DNA from: an uncultured Acidimicrobiales bacterium
GTDB taxonomy: Bacteria > Actinomycetota > Acidimicrobiia > Acidimicrobiales > Aldehydirespiratoraceae
Assembly: GCA_938091985.1 (NCBI GenBank)
Contig: CALKOE010000148.1
Coordinates: 1 to 11,091 of the forward strand
Length of the DNA: 11,091 nucleotides
Direction: 5' to 3'
A program made the translations under genes and the position numbers. The notes under the pieces are model-generated. The model was given only the letters and a program-made list of their open reading frames with translations. It did no database searches and was not told the origin of the DNA. Positions 1-6,027 of this stretch are shown piece after piece; the first letter of the stretch is position 1, and every line of letters starts with the position of its first letter.

Positions 1-749
1 CTAAGGAAATGAGTCAGGGAAAAGCCCAGGTCAAACATCGGATCACCCCAGTGAATCGTTTCATGGTCCAGCAGGATCAACCGGCCCCGGTGGACCAGTA
101 CATTTTTCGGGCTGTAGTCGCCGTGAACCAGCGTCACCTGCGGCGTCAGGGCCGGCCGCTGTCGGCGGAGCTCGGCGAGCAGTCGCTCCATGGCCGGTAG
201 CGGCCCACGACGGACCCGCTCCATCTCGGACTCCCAGTGATCCAGCTCGCGGGTGACGAAGTCGCTCCCATCGCCGAGCGCGTCGAGCCCGGTGCGTTCG
301 AGGTCGACGAGGTGGATCGCTGCGTACTGGTCGATCATGTCCTCGCACATGCGGCGAATCCGACCCGGTTCCGCTTCGATCTCGGCCGGAATGGCGTTTT
401 GCTCGTAGACGTCGCCATCGAGGCGGTTCATGACGAGGAACGGCCGACCCAGGACATCGCCACTCGGTTCGATCCACAAGGCCCGCGGCGCCCGTACGTC
501 GGTGCGCTCGAGCCCCCGCATCACGTCGAACTGCCGCTGCAGGTCGTAGGGCTCCAGCAGACCGGGCTCCGGTGGGCGCAGCCGCACGACGATGTCCTCG
601 CGCTGCTCGACACCGTCGGTCACCATCACCATCGTGAGCGTGAACATCTCCGCGGAGTGGCCCATTTCCACCTTGTCGAGGCCCTCCACGATGACCTCAT
701 CGGCCTCGGGAATCTGTCCGGCCAGCCACGTCTGCAGGTTTATTGACAT
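1..749 (-). CDS. Phosphotransferase (APH fold, ACAD10/11-associated type), C-terminus cut by window edge
   Basis: Minus-strand reading frame open from an ATG at 749 to the left edge (249 codons visible, no stop reached). Counting from that ATG, the Brenner-type catalytic loop HGDYSPKN is at residues 209-216 (catalytic Asp211, metal-binding Asn216), followed by the metal-binding motif LLDHE with Asp228 and then GDPMFDLGF. Near the N-terminus 'DIVVRLRPPEPG' resembles the 'vlRrpP' strand of the phosphotransferase family fused to or encoded beside acyl-CoA dehydrogenases (ACAD10/11), not true aminoglycoside kinases. Family knowledge: such kinases phosphorylate hydroxyl groups of small substrates, and the ACAD10/11 members act on 4-hydroxyacyl-CoA. 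An in-frame ATG at 755 is an alternative start. Neither start has a Shine-Dalgarno sequence, and a TACAGT -10 lies 9-15 bases upstream of 755, so a leaderless or nearly leaderless mRNA is possible. The gene is divergent from the acyl-CoA synthetase. The fold is clear; the substrate is inferred. Confidence 0.85.
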   Translation of the reverse strand, partial: MSINLQTWLAGQIPEADEVIVEGLDKVEMGHSAEMFTLTMVMVTDGVEQREDIVVRLRPPEPGLLEPYDLQRQFDVMRGLERTDVRAPRALWIEPSGDVLGRPFLVMNRLDGDVYEQNAIPAEIEAEPGRIRRMCEDMIDQYAAIHLVDLERTGLDALGDGSDFVTRELDHWESEMERVRRGPLPAMERLLAELRRQRPALTPQVTLVHGDYSPKNVLVHRGRLILLDHETIHWGDPMFDLGFSLTHFL

Positions 750-772
750 CGACATCGAAATTGGACTGTAGT
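743..772. promoter_or_regulatory. Divergent promoter region with tandem GACATC repeat (candidate operator A)
   Basis: Between the kinase start and the acyl-CoA synthetase start. On the plus strand TTGACA (744-749) is followed 16-17 bases later by a weak -10 (CTGTAG/TGTAGT, 766-772), giving a start point shortly before the synthetase's ribosome binding site. On the minus strand TACAGT (770-765) is a TAnnnT -10 with a weak TTGCGT -35 18 bases further up. The stretch 744-763 is built of hexamers TT-GACATC-GACATC-GAAATT, so a bound protein would cover the plus-strand -35 and the minus-strand start codon. A related hexamer series lies at the operon promoter near 3609-3630. Promoter calls are by eye and modest. 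Confidence 0.35.
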
Positions 773-821
773 GGCCCGATTGGATGCGACGCAATCGCGT
801 CGAGACGACCGAGGGGACCCG

Positions 822-2447
822 GTGAACAAGCGCGCCGATCGATGGAACTTGCGAACGGTGCCGCCTGAGTTGGCGGCGAAATACCGTGCTGAGGGCTGGT
901 GGACCGACGAAACGCTCGGCGACATCGTTGCCGGCGCGATCGACCGTCTCGGCGACGCGACCTTCGCCGTCCACTCCGAGACCCGGCCCTGGCGCGGCAC
1001 GTTCGGCGAGGTCGACCAGGCCGCCAGGTCCTTCGCTGCGACCCTCCAGGCCCGCGGCCTCGGGCCCGGCGATGTTGTCATGTCGCAACTACCAAACTCG
1101 GTCGAGGCGGCGATCGTCTTCTGGGGAGCGGCGTATCTCGGCGCGGTCATGGTGCCGGTGGTGCACTTCTACGGACCCAAGGAGGTCGGTTATGTCGTGG
1201 ACGTCGTGAGACCCGACGTGATCGTCACACCGGCGCGGTTCGGCCAGATCGACTATCTCGAGAACCTGGGCGAGATCCTGACCGGCGACCTGGCCGAGAA
1301 GTGGTTCGTGGTGGCCGATGGCGACGTAGCACTCCCCGCCGGAGCCCGGCCCTTCGCCGACCTCCAAACCCACGACCCGATTGCGGCGCCCCTACGGGTC
1401 GATCCCGACTCGCCCGCCGTCATCGGCTTCACGTCCGGCACCACCAGCAATCCGAAGGGCGTGATCCACACCCACCGGACACTCGGCTTCGAGGGTCGTC
1501 AACTCGGCGCCATGAGCGGAGCTCCCGACGTGCCCAGCGTCGTGGGCGCCCCGGTCGGCCACTTCATGGGGATGCTCAGCGCCTTTCTCATCGCGCTCAT
1601 CAAGGATCAGCCGATCCATCTCGTCGACGTCTGGAACCCGGCGTTCGTCCTGCGAACGATGCTCGATGAAGACCTCAACATGGCCGGGGGCGCCACCTTC
1701 TTCGTCACCAGCCTGCTCGACCACCCGGACTTCACCGACGAGCATCTCGCGTTGATGCCCATCGCCGGCATGGGGGGTTCGACTGTGCCCAGCGCCGTGA
1801 CGGAACGCCTGACCGGACTCGGAATCCTCGTCTACCGGTCCTACGGGAGCACCGAGCAGCCGTCGATCACAGGGTGTTCGATCCACGACCCGGAACAGAA
1901 GCGTCTTCACACCGATGGTTGTGTCCTCCCCGGTGTGGAGATCCGGCTGGATGACGAAGGCCAGATCTTCAGCCGCGGGCCGGATCTCTTCCTCGGCTAC
2001 ACCGACCCCGACCTGACGGCAGAGATGATCGACGAAGAGGGGTGGTACCGGACCGGCGATGTCGGCGAGCTCGATGCCGACGGCTACCTCTCCATCACCG
2101 ACCGGATCTCCGATGTGATCATTCGCGGCGGGGAGAACATCAGTGCCCAGGAGGTCGAGGAGCAGCTCCTGCGCCTCGACGGTGTCGCCGAGGTCGCGGT
2201 GGTCGCCGCGCCGGACGAGCGCCTCGGCGAACACGCCGCCGCGGTCTTGCGTCTGCTTCCCGGGACGCCCTGTCCGACACTCGAAGAGGTCCGCGCCCAC
2301 CTGACGACCCTGGGCCTCGCCAAGCAGAAGTGGCCGGAGTCGATCTACGAGGTCGCCGACTTCCCGAGGACGCCCTCGGGCAAGATCCAGAAGTTCCTCG
2401 TGCGTCAGCAGCTCCGGGACGGCCTACTCGACCCTTCCGCGACCTGA
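822..2447 (+). CDS. Acyl-CoA synthetase (ANL superfamily, FadD/AliA-like)
   Basis: A 541-residue ATP-dependent acid:CoA ligase that would activate a carboxylic acid through an acyl-adenylate to its CoA thioester in the cytosol. Motifs in order: P-loop TSGTTSNPKG (residues 204-213), YGSTE (341-345), GWYRTGD (407-413), hinge DRISDVIIRGGENIS (427-441) and PRTPSGKIQKF with the catalytic lysine at 521. The length is normal for the family. The N-terminus 'VPPELAAKYRAEGWW' is typical of actinobacterial medium-chain or alicyclic-acid CoA ligases. I chose GTG 822 because GAGGGG (811-816) sits at ideal spacing; the upstream in-frame GTG at 771 would add 17 non-conserved-looking residues overlapping the promoter. 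The first gene on the plus strand; it precedes an LLM oxidoreductase by 100 bases. Placement beside P450s suggests it activates acids made by side-chain oxidation; the exact substrate is unknown. Confidence 0.93.
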   Translation: MNKRADRWNLRTVPPELAAKYRAEGWWTDETLGDIVAGAIDRLGDATFAVHSETRPWRGTFGEVDQAARSFAATLQARGLGPGDVVMSQLPNSVEAAIVFWGAAYLGAVMVPVVHFYGPKEVGYVVDVVRPDVIVTPARFGQIDYLENLGEILTGDLAEKWFVVADGDVALPAGARPFADLQTHDPIAAPLRVDPDSPAVIGFTSGTTSNPKGVIHTHRTLGFEGRQLGAMSGAPDVPSVVGAPVGHFMGMLSAFLIALIKDQPIHLVDVWNPAFVLRTMLDEDLNMAGGATFFVTSLLDHPDFTDEHLALMPIAGMGGSTVPSAVTERLTGLGILVYRSYGSTEQPSITGCSIHDPEQKRLHTDGCVLPGVEIRLDDEGQIFSRGPDLFLGYTDPDLTAEMIDEEGWYRTGDVGELDADGYLSITDRISDVIIRGGENISAQEVEEQLLRLDGVAEVAVVAAPDERLGEHAAAVLRLLPGTPCPTLEEVRAHLTTLGLAKQKWPESIYEVADFPRTPSGKIQKFLVRQQLRDGLLDPSAT

Positions 2448-2455
2448 ACTAGGCT
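2428..2455 (+). promoter_or_regulatory. Possible promoter for the first LLM oxidoreductase
   Basis: TCGACC (2428-2433), a 16-base gap, then TAGGCT (2450-2455), which fits the actinobacterial TAnnnT -10 form. It overlaps the 3' end of the acyl-CoA synthetase and would give a leader of roughly 85 bases before GTG 2548. Read-through from the synthetase promoter is equally possible, since no terminator is visible between the two genes. Confidence 0.25.
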
Positions 2456-2547
2456 CGGCAAGGCCACGACCCGCGAGGGGTGAATCCACATGGACGAGCA
2501 GAACACCGATCTCGGTACGACTGCACAGGACTGAGGCCGGGTCACCG

Positions 2548-3498
2548 GTGATCGGGCATGACATGGTCCAGACACCCGACACCCTCGAGGTCGGTCTCCT
2601 CGCGACCGGCAGCCCGCGGAGGATCGCCGCCCTCGAGGCCCTCCCGATCGACTCGCTGTGGGTCGGGGGACACGTCGCCTCCCGCAACCCCAGTCCCGAA
2701 GCGATGATGGGCCTGGCGCAGCTCGCGGCGGTGACCGAACGGGTTCGCGTCGGGACCTCCATCCTCCTGCTCCCCCTCTATCCCCCGGCACTGATCGCCA
2801 AACAGACCGCCGACCTCGACCGGGCGACCGGAGGCCGACTCACCCTCGGCGTCGGCGTGGGGGGCGAGTACCCCGAGGAGTTCCGGGCGTGCCAGATCCC
2901 CGTCGAAGAACGGGGGCGTCGGACCGACGAAATGATCCCGCTGATCCGTCGACTCTGGACCGCCGAGACAGTCACCCACGAGGGCCCGCGCTACGCGATG
3001 GAGAAGGTGCGCATCCATCCCCCGCCGGTTCAACCGGGAGGCCCACCGATCGTCGTCGCCGGCCGGTCGGAAGCAGCCATGCGCCGCGCCGCGACCCTCG
3101 GCGACGGATGGTTCCCCTACCTCTACTCCCCTCGCCGCTACGCCGCTTCCGTCGAGGAGGTGCAACGGGTGGCCGCCGAACAGGGCCGCGATCTCGCGGG
3201 GTTCGAGTGGCTCGTGTGGGTGTTCGTCAACATCCATGCCGACGGTGACCTCGCTCGTGAGCAAGCGGCCCGATCGATGGGCGGCACCTACGACCAGGAC
3301 TTCCGAGCGATGGTCGACCGCGTGGCCGCAGCCGGCACACCGTCGGAGGTGCAAGCCACGCTCGAGGCGTTCCACGATGCCGGGGCTCGGCACTTCGTGT
3401 TCTGCCCCGCGACCGCTGATGCCGATCCGGGCCCGGTCATCGACCGCCTCATCGGCGAGATCGTGCCAGCGCTGCACGACTACGCCCGCCGCACCTGA
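2548..3498 (+). CDS. LLM-class (luciferase-like) flavin/F420-dependent oxidoreductase, copy 1
   Basis: A 316-residue TIM-barrel protein of the bacterial luciferase-like family; such enzymes use F420H2 or reduced flavin for hydride transfer or monooxygenation. Evidence: N-terminal strand 'VGLLATGS', then 'LAAVTERVRVGTSILLLP', the hallmark 'GGRLTLGVGVGGEY' starting near residue 95 after an 'LDRATGG' helix, and 'PPIVVAGRSEAAMRRAATLGDGWFPY' around 167-192, which forms the phosphate-binding end of the cofactor site. No signal peptide or membrane segment. GTG 2548 has GAGG 11 bases upstream; an in-frame ATG at 2563 is a credible alternative start that drops five residues. It lies 100 bases after the acyl-CoA synthetase and may be cotranscribed. 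In actinobacteria this style is usually F420-dependent, but cofactor and substrate cannot be proven from sequence. It is clearly distinct from the second LLM at 9923-10798. Confidence 0.9.
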   Translation: MIGHDMVQTPDTLEVGLLATGSPRRIAALEALPIDSLWVGGHVASRNPSPEAMMGLAQLAAVTERVRVGTSILLLPLYPPALIAKQTADLDRATGGRLTLGVGVGGEYPEEFRACQIPVEERGRRTDEMIPLIRRLWTAETVTHEGPRYAMEKVRIHPPPVQPGGPPIVVAGRSEAAMRRAATLGDGWFPYLYSPRRYAASVEEVQRVAAEQGRDLAGFEWLVWVFVNIHADGDLAREQAARSMGGTYDQDFRAMVDRVAAAGTPSEVQATLEAFHDAGARHFVFCPATADADPGPVIDRLIGEIVPALHDYARRT

Positions 3499-3562
3499 GT
3501 CCGGCGACGGCGGCGGGACGACGTGGTGGTCGACGGGAGAACTGGTCATGAGGCTCGCCAGC

Positions 3563-3586
3563 GCGTCGGCGCCGCGCGGCAGACGC
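3563..3586 (+). terminator. Hairpin between the first LLM gene and the operon (possible weak terminator)
   Basis: GCGTC (3563-3567) pairs with GACGC (3582-3586), enclosing an inner GCC/GGC stem with a GCGC loop. It lies about 65 bases after the stop of the first LLM gene and just before the operon promoter, where a terminator would be sensible. There is no T tract after it, so it may be only GC-rich chance pairing. Confidence 0.22.
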
Positions 3587-3598
3587 CCGCAGGGATCC

Positions 3599-3628
3599 TG
3601 ACGTCGTTCGAAATCGACATCGACGTCA
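3599..3628. promoter_or_regulatory. Candidate operator B: 8-bp perfect inverted repeat
   Basis: TGACGTCG (3599-3606) and CGACGTCA (3621-3628) form a perfect inverted repeat with a 14-base spacer, so the half-site centres lie 22 bases apart, about two helical turns. The dyad covers the -35 and spacer of the promoter at 3607-3636, the expected position for a repressor site. Read on the minus strand the right part is TT-GACGTC-GATGTC-GATTTC, resembling the hexamer series TT-GACATC-GACATC-GAAATT at 744-763. A TetR-family operator would fit the geometry; no regulator gene is in the window. Confidence 0.45.
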
Positions 3629-3636
3629 ACTAAGGT
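3607..3636 (+). promoter_or_regulatory. Promoter of the six-gene operon
   Basis: TAAGGT (3631-3636) matches the favoured actinobacterial -10 form TAnnnT. A weak -35, TTCGAA (3607-3612), lies 18 bases upstream. Transcription would begin near 3643, leaving about 20 bases before ATG 3665, which include the strong ribosome binding site AAGGGGGG (3649-3656). The -35 is poor, consistent with a regulated promoter, but the assignment is by eye. Confidence 0.45.
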
Positions 3637-3664
3637 CATCGCACTGATAAGGGGGGTGCGACGG

Positions 3665-4840
3665 ATGGCGATCGACGGCATCGGAGAACTACGAGGCGCC
3701 GACGAAGGGCTGAACCACCAGATCGTCGACACGTTCGCCACCATCTCGCAGACCGACCTCGCCTGGACCGAGAAGATCTGGGGTTCGCTCGCGAAAACCG
3801 ACGGCTCGCTGCAGGTCGACTTCGGGCTCGGGAAGTACCAGAACCGCGGCATCATCGACGGGTTCGGTGGCATCTCTCGCGGCCACGAGCAGTGGACGGT
3901 GCGAGGCAGCCGAGAGCTCCATTCCGCACCCGAAGAAATGGCCATCGGGCCGATCCGCTACGAGGTCATCGACCCGCTCACGACCGTCCGCTTCGTGCTC
4001 GAACCCAACGACGAGCAGCCGATCTCGTTCGACCTCACCCTGACGGGCGTGACCCAGCCGTTCTTCGAGGATCGGAATCTCATTCGCAACAAGGTGACGG
4101 GCCGGATCGATGTCGACGTCATCCGCTACCACCAGGGCGGCTGGGCCGAGGGAGAGGTGACCGTCGACGGTGTCGTCCACCAGTTCACCCCCGAGAATTC
4201 GTTCGGGTACCGCGATCACTCCTGGGGTGTGCGCCAGGCCGTCGGCGCGCAACCGACCGATCTGCTGCGGCCGCCGAAGAAACCCAGGTCCGAGCCCCGT
4301 GCGCCGTTTCGCGGCGGCATGAAGTGGTCGCCGTGCTTCTTCCAGCGGCCCGATGGTTCGTACTACGAGACCGCGATCCATCTCACCCAGGGCGTGTGGG
4401 ACTACACGTCCGCCTACATCAACGAGACCGACGGAAGCCAGCACCGTGTACTCGAGGCCAAGCCGCTCATCGAGTACGACTCCCGCACCCGCTTCGTCCG
4501 CGGTGGCGAGCTCCACCTGGCCATGGGGTCGGGTGAGGAGCGAGTCATCGAGGTGGAAGCGCTCGGCGACTCGGGCTTCCATCTCAAGACCGTGGGATAC
4601 GGCGAGTGGAAGGGTCACATCCACGGTGCCTGGCATGGACCGTTGCACTTCGACAGCGAGTACATCGAGGACACCACCGACGACGAATTCGGGCCGCTCC
4701 TCGGGCAATTCCGCGATACCCCGATCCGGGTGCGGGAGGGCGACGCCGTGGGCTACGGGATCATGGAGAGCATCGTCGCCGGGGTCTGGCCCGAGCTCGG
4801 CCTCACCGCCGAGTCCGACCACCGGGTGGCCTACGCATGA
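3665..4840 (+). CDS. AttH/CrtC-like lipocalin-fold protein of unknown function
   Basis: A 391-residue soluble protein, first gene of the operon. The signature 'GYRDHSWGVR' at residues 181-190 and the general pattern of two beta-rich halves match the AttH / hydroxyneurosporene synthase (CrtC)-like group, which folds as tandem lipocalin-type barrels. The first half (about 25-195) runs through 'FGLGKYQNRGIIDGFGGISRG', the second (about 215-385) through 'GMKWSPCFFQRPDGSYYETAIHL' and 'GHIHGAWHGPLHFDSEYIED'; a basic linker 'PPKKPRSEPRAP' lies between. CrtC adds water to carotenoid double bonds, but most relatives have no assigned activity; binding or hydrating a hydrophobic polycyclic or terpenoid ligand is an inference from context. 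Start ATG 3665 is chosen because AAGGGGGG lies 8 bases upstream; GTG 3656 falls inside that site. No signal peptide. Its stop overlaps the P450 start (ATGA). Confidence 0.8.
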   Translation: MAIDGIGELRGADEGLNHQIVDTFATISQTDLAWTEKIWGSLAKTDGSLQVDFGLGKYQNRGIIDGFGGISRGHEQWTVRGSRELHSAPEEMAIGPIRYEVIDPLTTVRFVLEPNDEQPISFDLTLTGVTQPFFEDRNLIRNKVTGRIDVDVIRYHQGGWAEGEVTVDGVVHQFTPENSFGYRDHSWGVRQAVGAQPTDLLRPPKKPRSEPRAPFRGGMKWSPCFFQRPDGSYYETAIHLTQGVWDYTSAYINETDGSQHRVLEAKPLIEYDSRTRFVRGGELHLAMGSGEERVIEVEALGDSGFHLKTVGYGEWKGHIHGAWHGPLHFDSEYIEDTTDDEFGPLLGQFRDTPIRVREGDAVGYGIMESIVAGVWPELGLTAESDHRVAYA

Positions 4841-6027
4841 CCACCGCTCAGCCTTCGGTGAACGCTCTCGACCCGGAGTTCTACGTCGACCCGTGGGACG
4901 CGTACCGGTGGCTCCGAGATGAGGCGCCGGTCTTCTGGGACCCGATCCAGAAGCTCTGGGTCATCTCGCGCTACGACGACATCGTTGCCGTCGAGAAGGA
5001 CGGTGGACGCTATTCGTCGTTCGCCGGGTCGCGTCCTCACATCGATCTGCGCGGCGACCGGTCGATGATCAACCTGGACGACCCGGATCATCAGGCGCAG
5101 CGCAACGTCGTCGCCCGACAGTTCACACCACGCAGCGTCCGCAGCCACGAGGACCATGTGCGCGCCGTGGTGAGCGAGATCCTCGATGCCATCGTGCCGC
5201 TCGGCGAGTGCGAAGCCATCGAAGCCATCGCCTCGCGACTGCCGGCCATGATGATCGGCGAGCTGCTCGGGTATCCGCCCGAGATGTGGGAGAAGGTCCG
5301 GCACTGGTCTGAGCAGGTCATGCTGCTGTCCGGCCAGACGTCCCCCGACGGACCGCCTCACGAATCGCACCCGGGCATCATCCCCGTGATCCAGGAGTTC
5401 TACGAGCTGACCGTGCCGATCGTCATGGCCCGCCAGACCGACCCGCGCGACGACCTCATCTCGACCTGGATCCATGGCGAGGGCTGGGACCTCCAACACG
5501 TGATGGACGAGGTGATCCTCGTCCTCAACGGCGGTGCAGAAACCACCCGGACCGTGATCGGCACGATGATCCACGATCTGGCACTGCGGCCCGACCAGCG
5601 TGCCCTCCTGCTCGAACGCCCGGAGCTCCTCTCCGAGGGGGCGGTCGACGAGTTCATCCGTTGGGTCTCGCCGGTGCTCAACATGAGCCGCACGGCGACA
5701 GAAGACCACGACTTCCACGGTGCGCACATCAAAGAGGGCGACGAACTGCTCCTGCTCTACGGCGCGGCCAACCGCGACCCCCGAGCGTTCGACGATCCCG
5801 ACTCGCTCGACGTCACCCGCAGCCAGATCCGTCATGTCGCCTTCGGATTCGGCACCCACTTCTGTCTCGGCGCCCATCTCGCCCGGCTCGAGATCCGCGT
5901 CATGTTCGAGGAGTTGTTGCGCCGCATTCCCGACTGGGAGCTGACCGACGCCGCGGAGCCACAGATCTTGCCTGCGACGTTCGCCCGCGCCTACGACGGT
6001 ATTCGGATCCGATACGCGCCGTCATGA
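4837..6027 (+). CDS. Cytochrome P450, CYP142-like
   Basis: A 396-residue soluble class I bacterial P450. I-helix GGAETT begins at residue 232 with the acid/threonine pair for O2 activation; the K-helix ExxR motif is Glu272/Arg275 in 'DEFIRWVSP'; the heme loop is FGFGTHFCLGAHLA with axial Cys343. N-terminal 'DPEFYVDPWDAYRWLRDEAPVFWD', 'MINLDDPDHQAQRNVVARQFTPR' and the heme region strongly resemble mycobacterial CYP142, a terminal (C26/27) hydroxylase of sterol side chains. That similarity is from memory of the family, not an alignment. It needs ferredoxin and ferredoxin reductase, which are not in the window. Coupled by ATGA overlaps to the lipocalin-fold gene upstream and to the glycosidase downstream. 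A hydroxylase of a sterol-like, terpenoid or alkyl substrate is likely; the family-level call is firm, the substrate is inferred. Confidence 0.94.
   Translation: MTTAQPSVNALDPEFYVDPWDAYRWLRDEAPVFWDPIQKLWVISRYDDIVAVEKDGGRYSSFAGSRPHIDLRGDRSMINLDDPDHQAQRNVVARQFTPRSVRSHEDHVRAVVSEILDAIVPLGECEAIEAIASRLPAMMIGELLGYPPEMWEKVRHWSEQVMLLSGQTSPDGPPHESHPGIIPVIQEFYELTVPIVMARQTDPRDDLISTWIHGEGWDLQHVMDEVILVLNGGAETTRTVIGTMIHDLALRPDQRALLLERPELLSEGAVDEFIRWVSPVLNMSRTATEDHDFHGAHIKEGDELLLLYGAANRDPRAFDDPDSLDVTRSQIRHVAFGFGTHFCLGAHLARLEIRVMFEELLRRIPDWELTDAAEPQILPATFARAYDGIRIRYAPS

Noticed and set aside
1..749. Aminoglycoside-resistance kinase
   Set aside because: The fold is shared, but the 'VVRLRPPEPG' strand and the location beside a CoA ligase point to the ACAD10/11-associated group, not to resistance enzymes.
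771..821. N-terminal extension of the acyl-CoA synthetase from GTG 771
   Set aside because: It lacks a ribosome binding site and overlaps the promoter; GTG 822 has GAGGGG at good spacing and begins the conserved part.
2480..2551. A 23-codon frame from GTG 2480 ending at a TGA overlapping the LLM start
   Set aside because: The GAGGGG lies directly against its start with no spacing, and the product is Arg/His-rich with no conservation evidence; the ATG 2490 frame is the better candidate.
2542..3945. Long open frame on the minus strand (467 codons)
   Set aside because: It is antisense to the first LLM gene and the start of the lipocalin-fold gene, is His/Gly/Asp/Arg-rich with no family pattern, and is the usual shadow of GC-rich third positions.
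4107..4122. A third near match (15 of 16 to the core pattern TTGACRTCGAYRTCGA, minus strand) of the promoter motif
   Set aside because: It lies inside the lipocalin-fold coding sequence, where GTC/GAC/ATC codons for an Asp/Val/Ile-rich strand produce it. I treat it as chance and as a caution about the motif.
3689..4822. Long minus-strand open frame (377 codons) opposite the lipocalin-fold gene
   Set aside because: The plus-strand frame has recognisable motifs and a good ribosome binding site; the antisense frame has neither.
4831..5877. Minus-strand open frame (348 codons) opposite the first P450
   Set aside because: The plus strand carries complete P450 motifs; the antisense product looks like low-complexity Val/Asp/Arg/Gly sequence.
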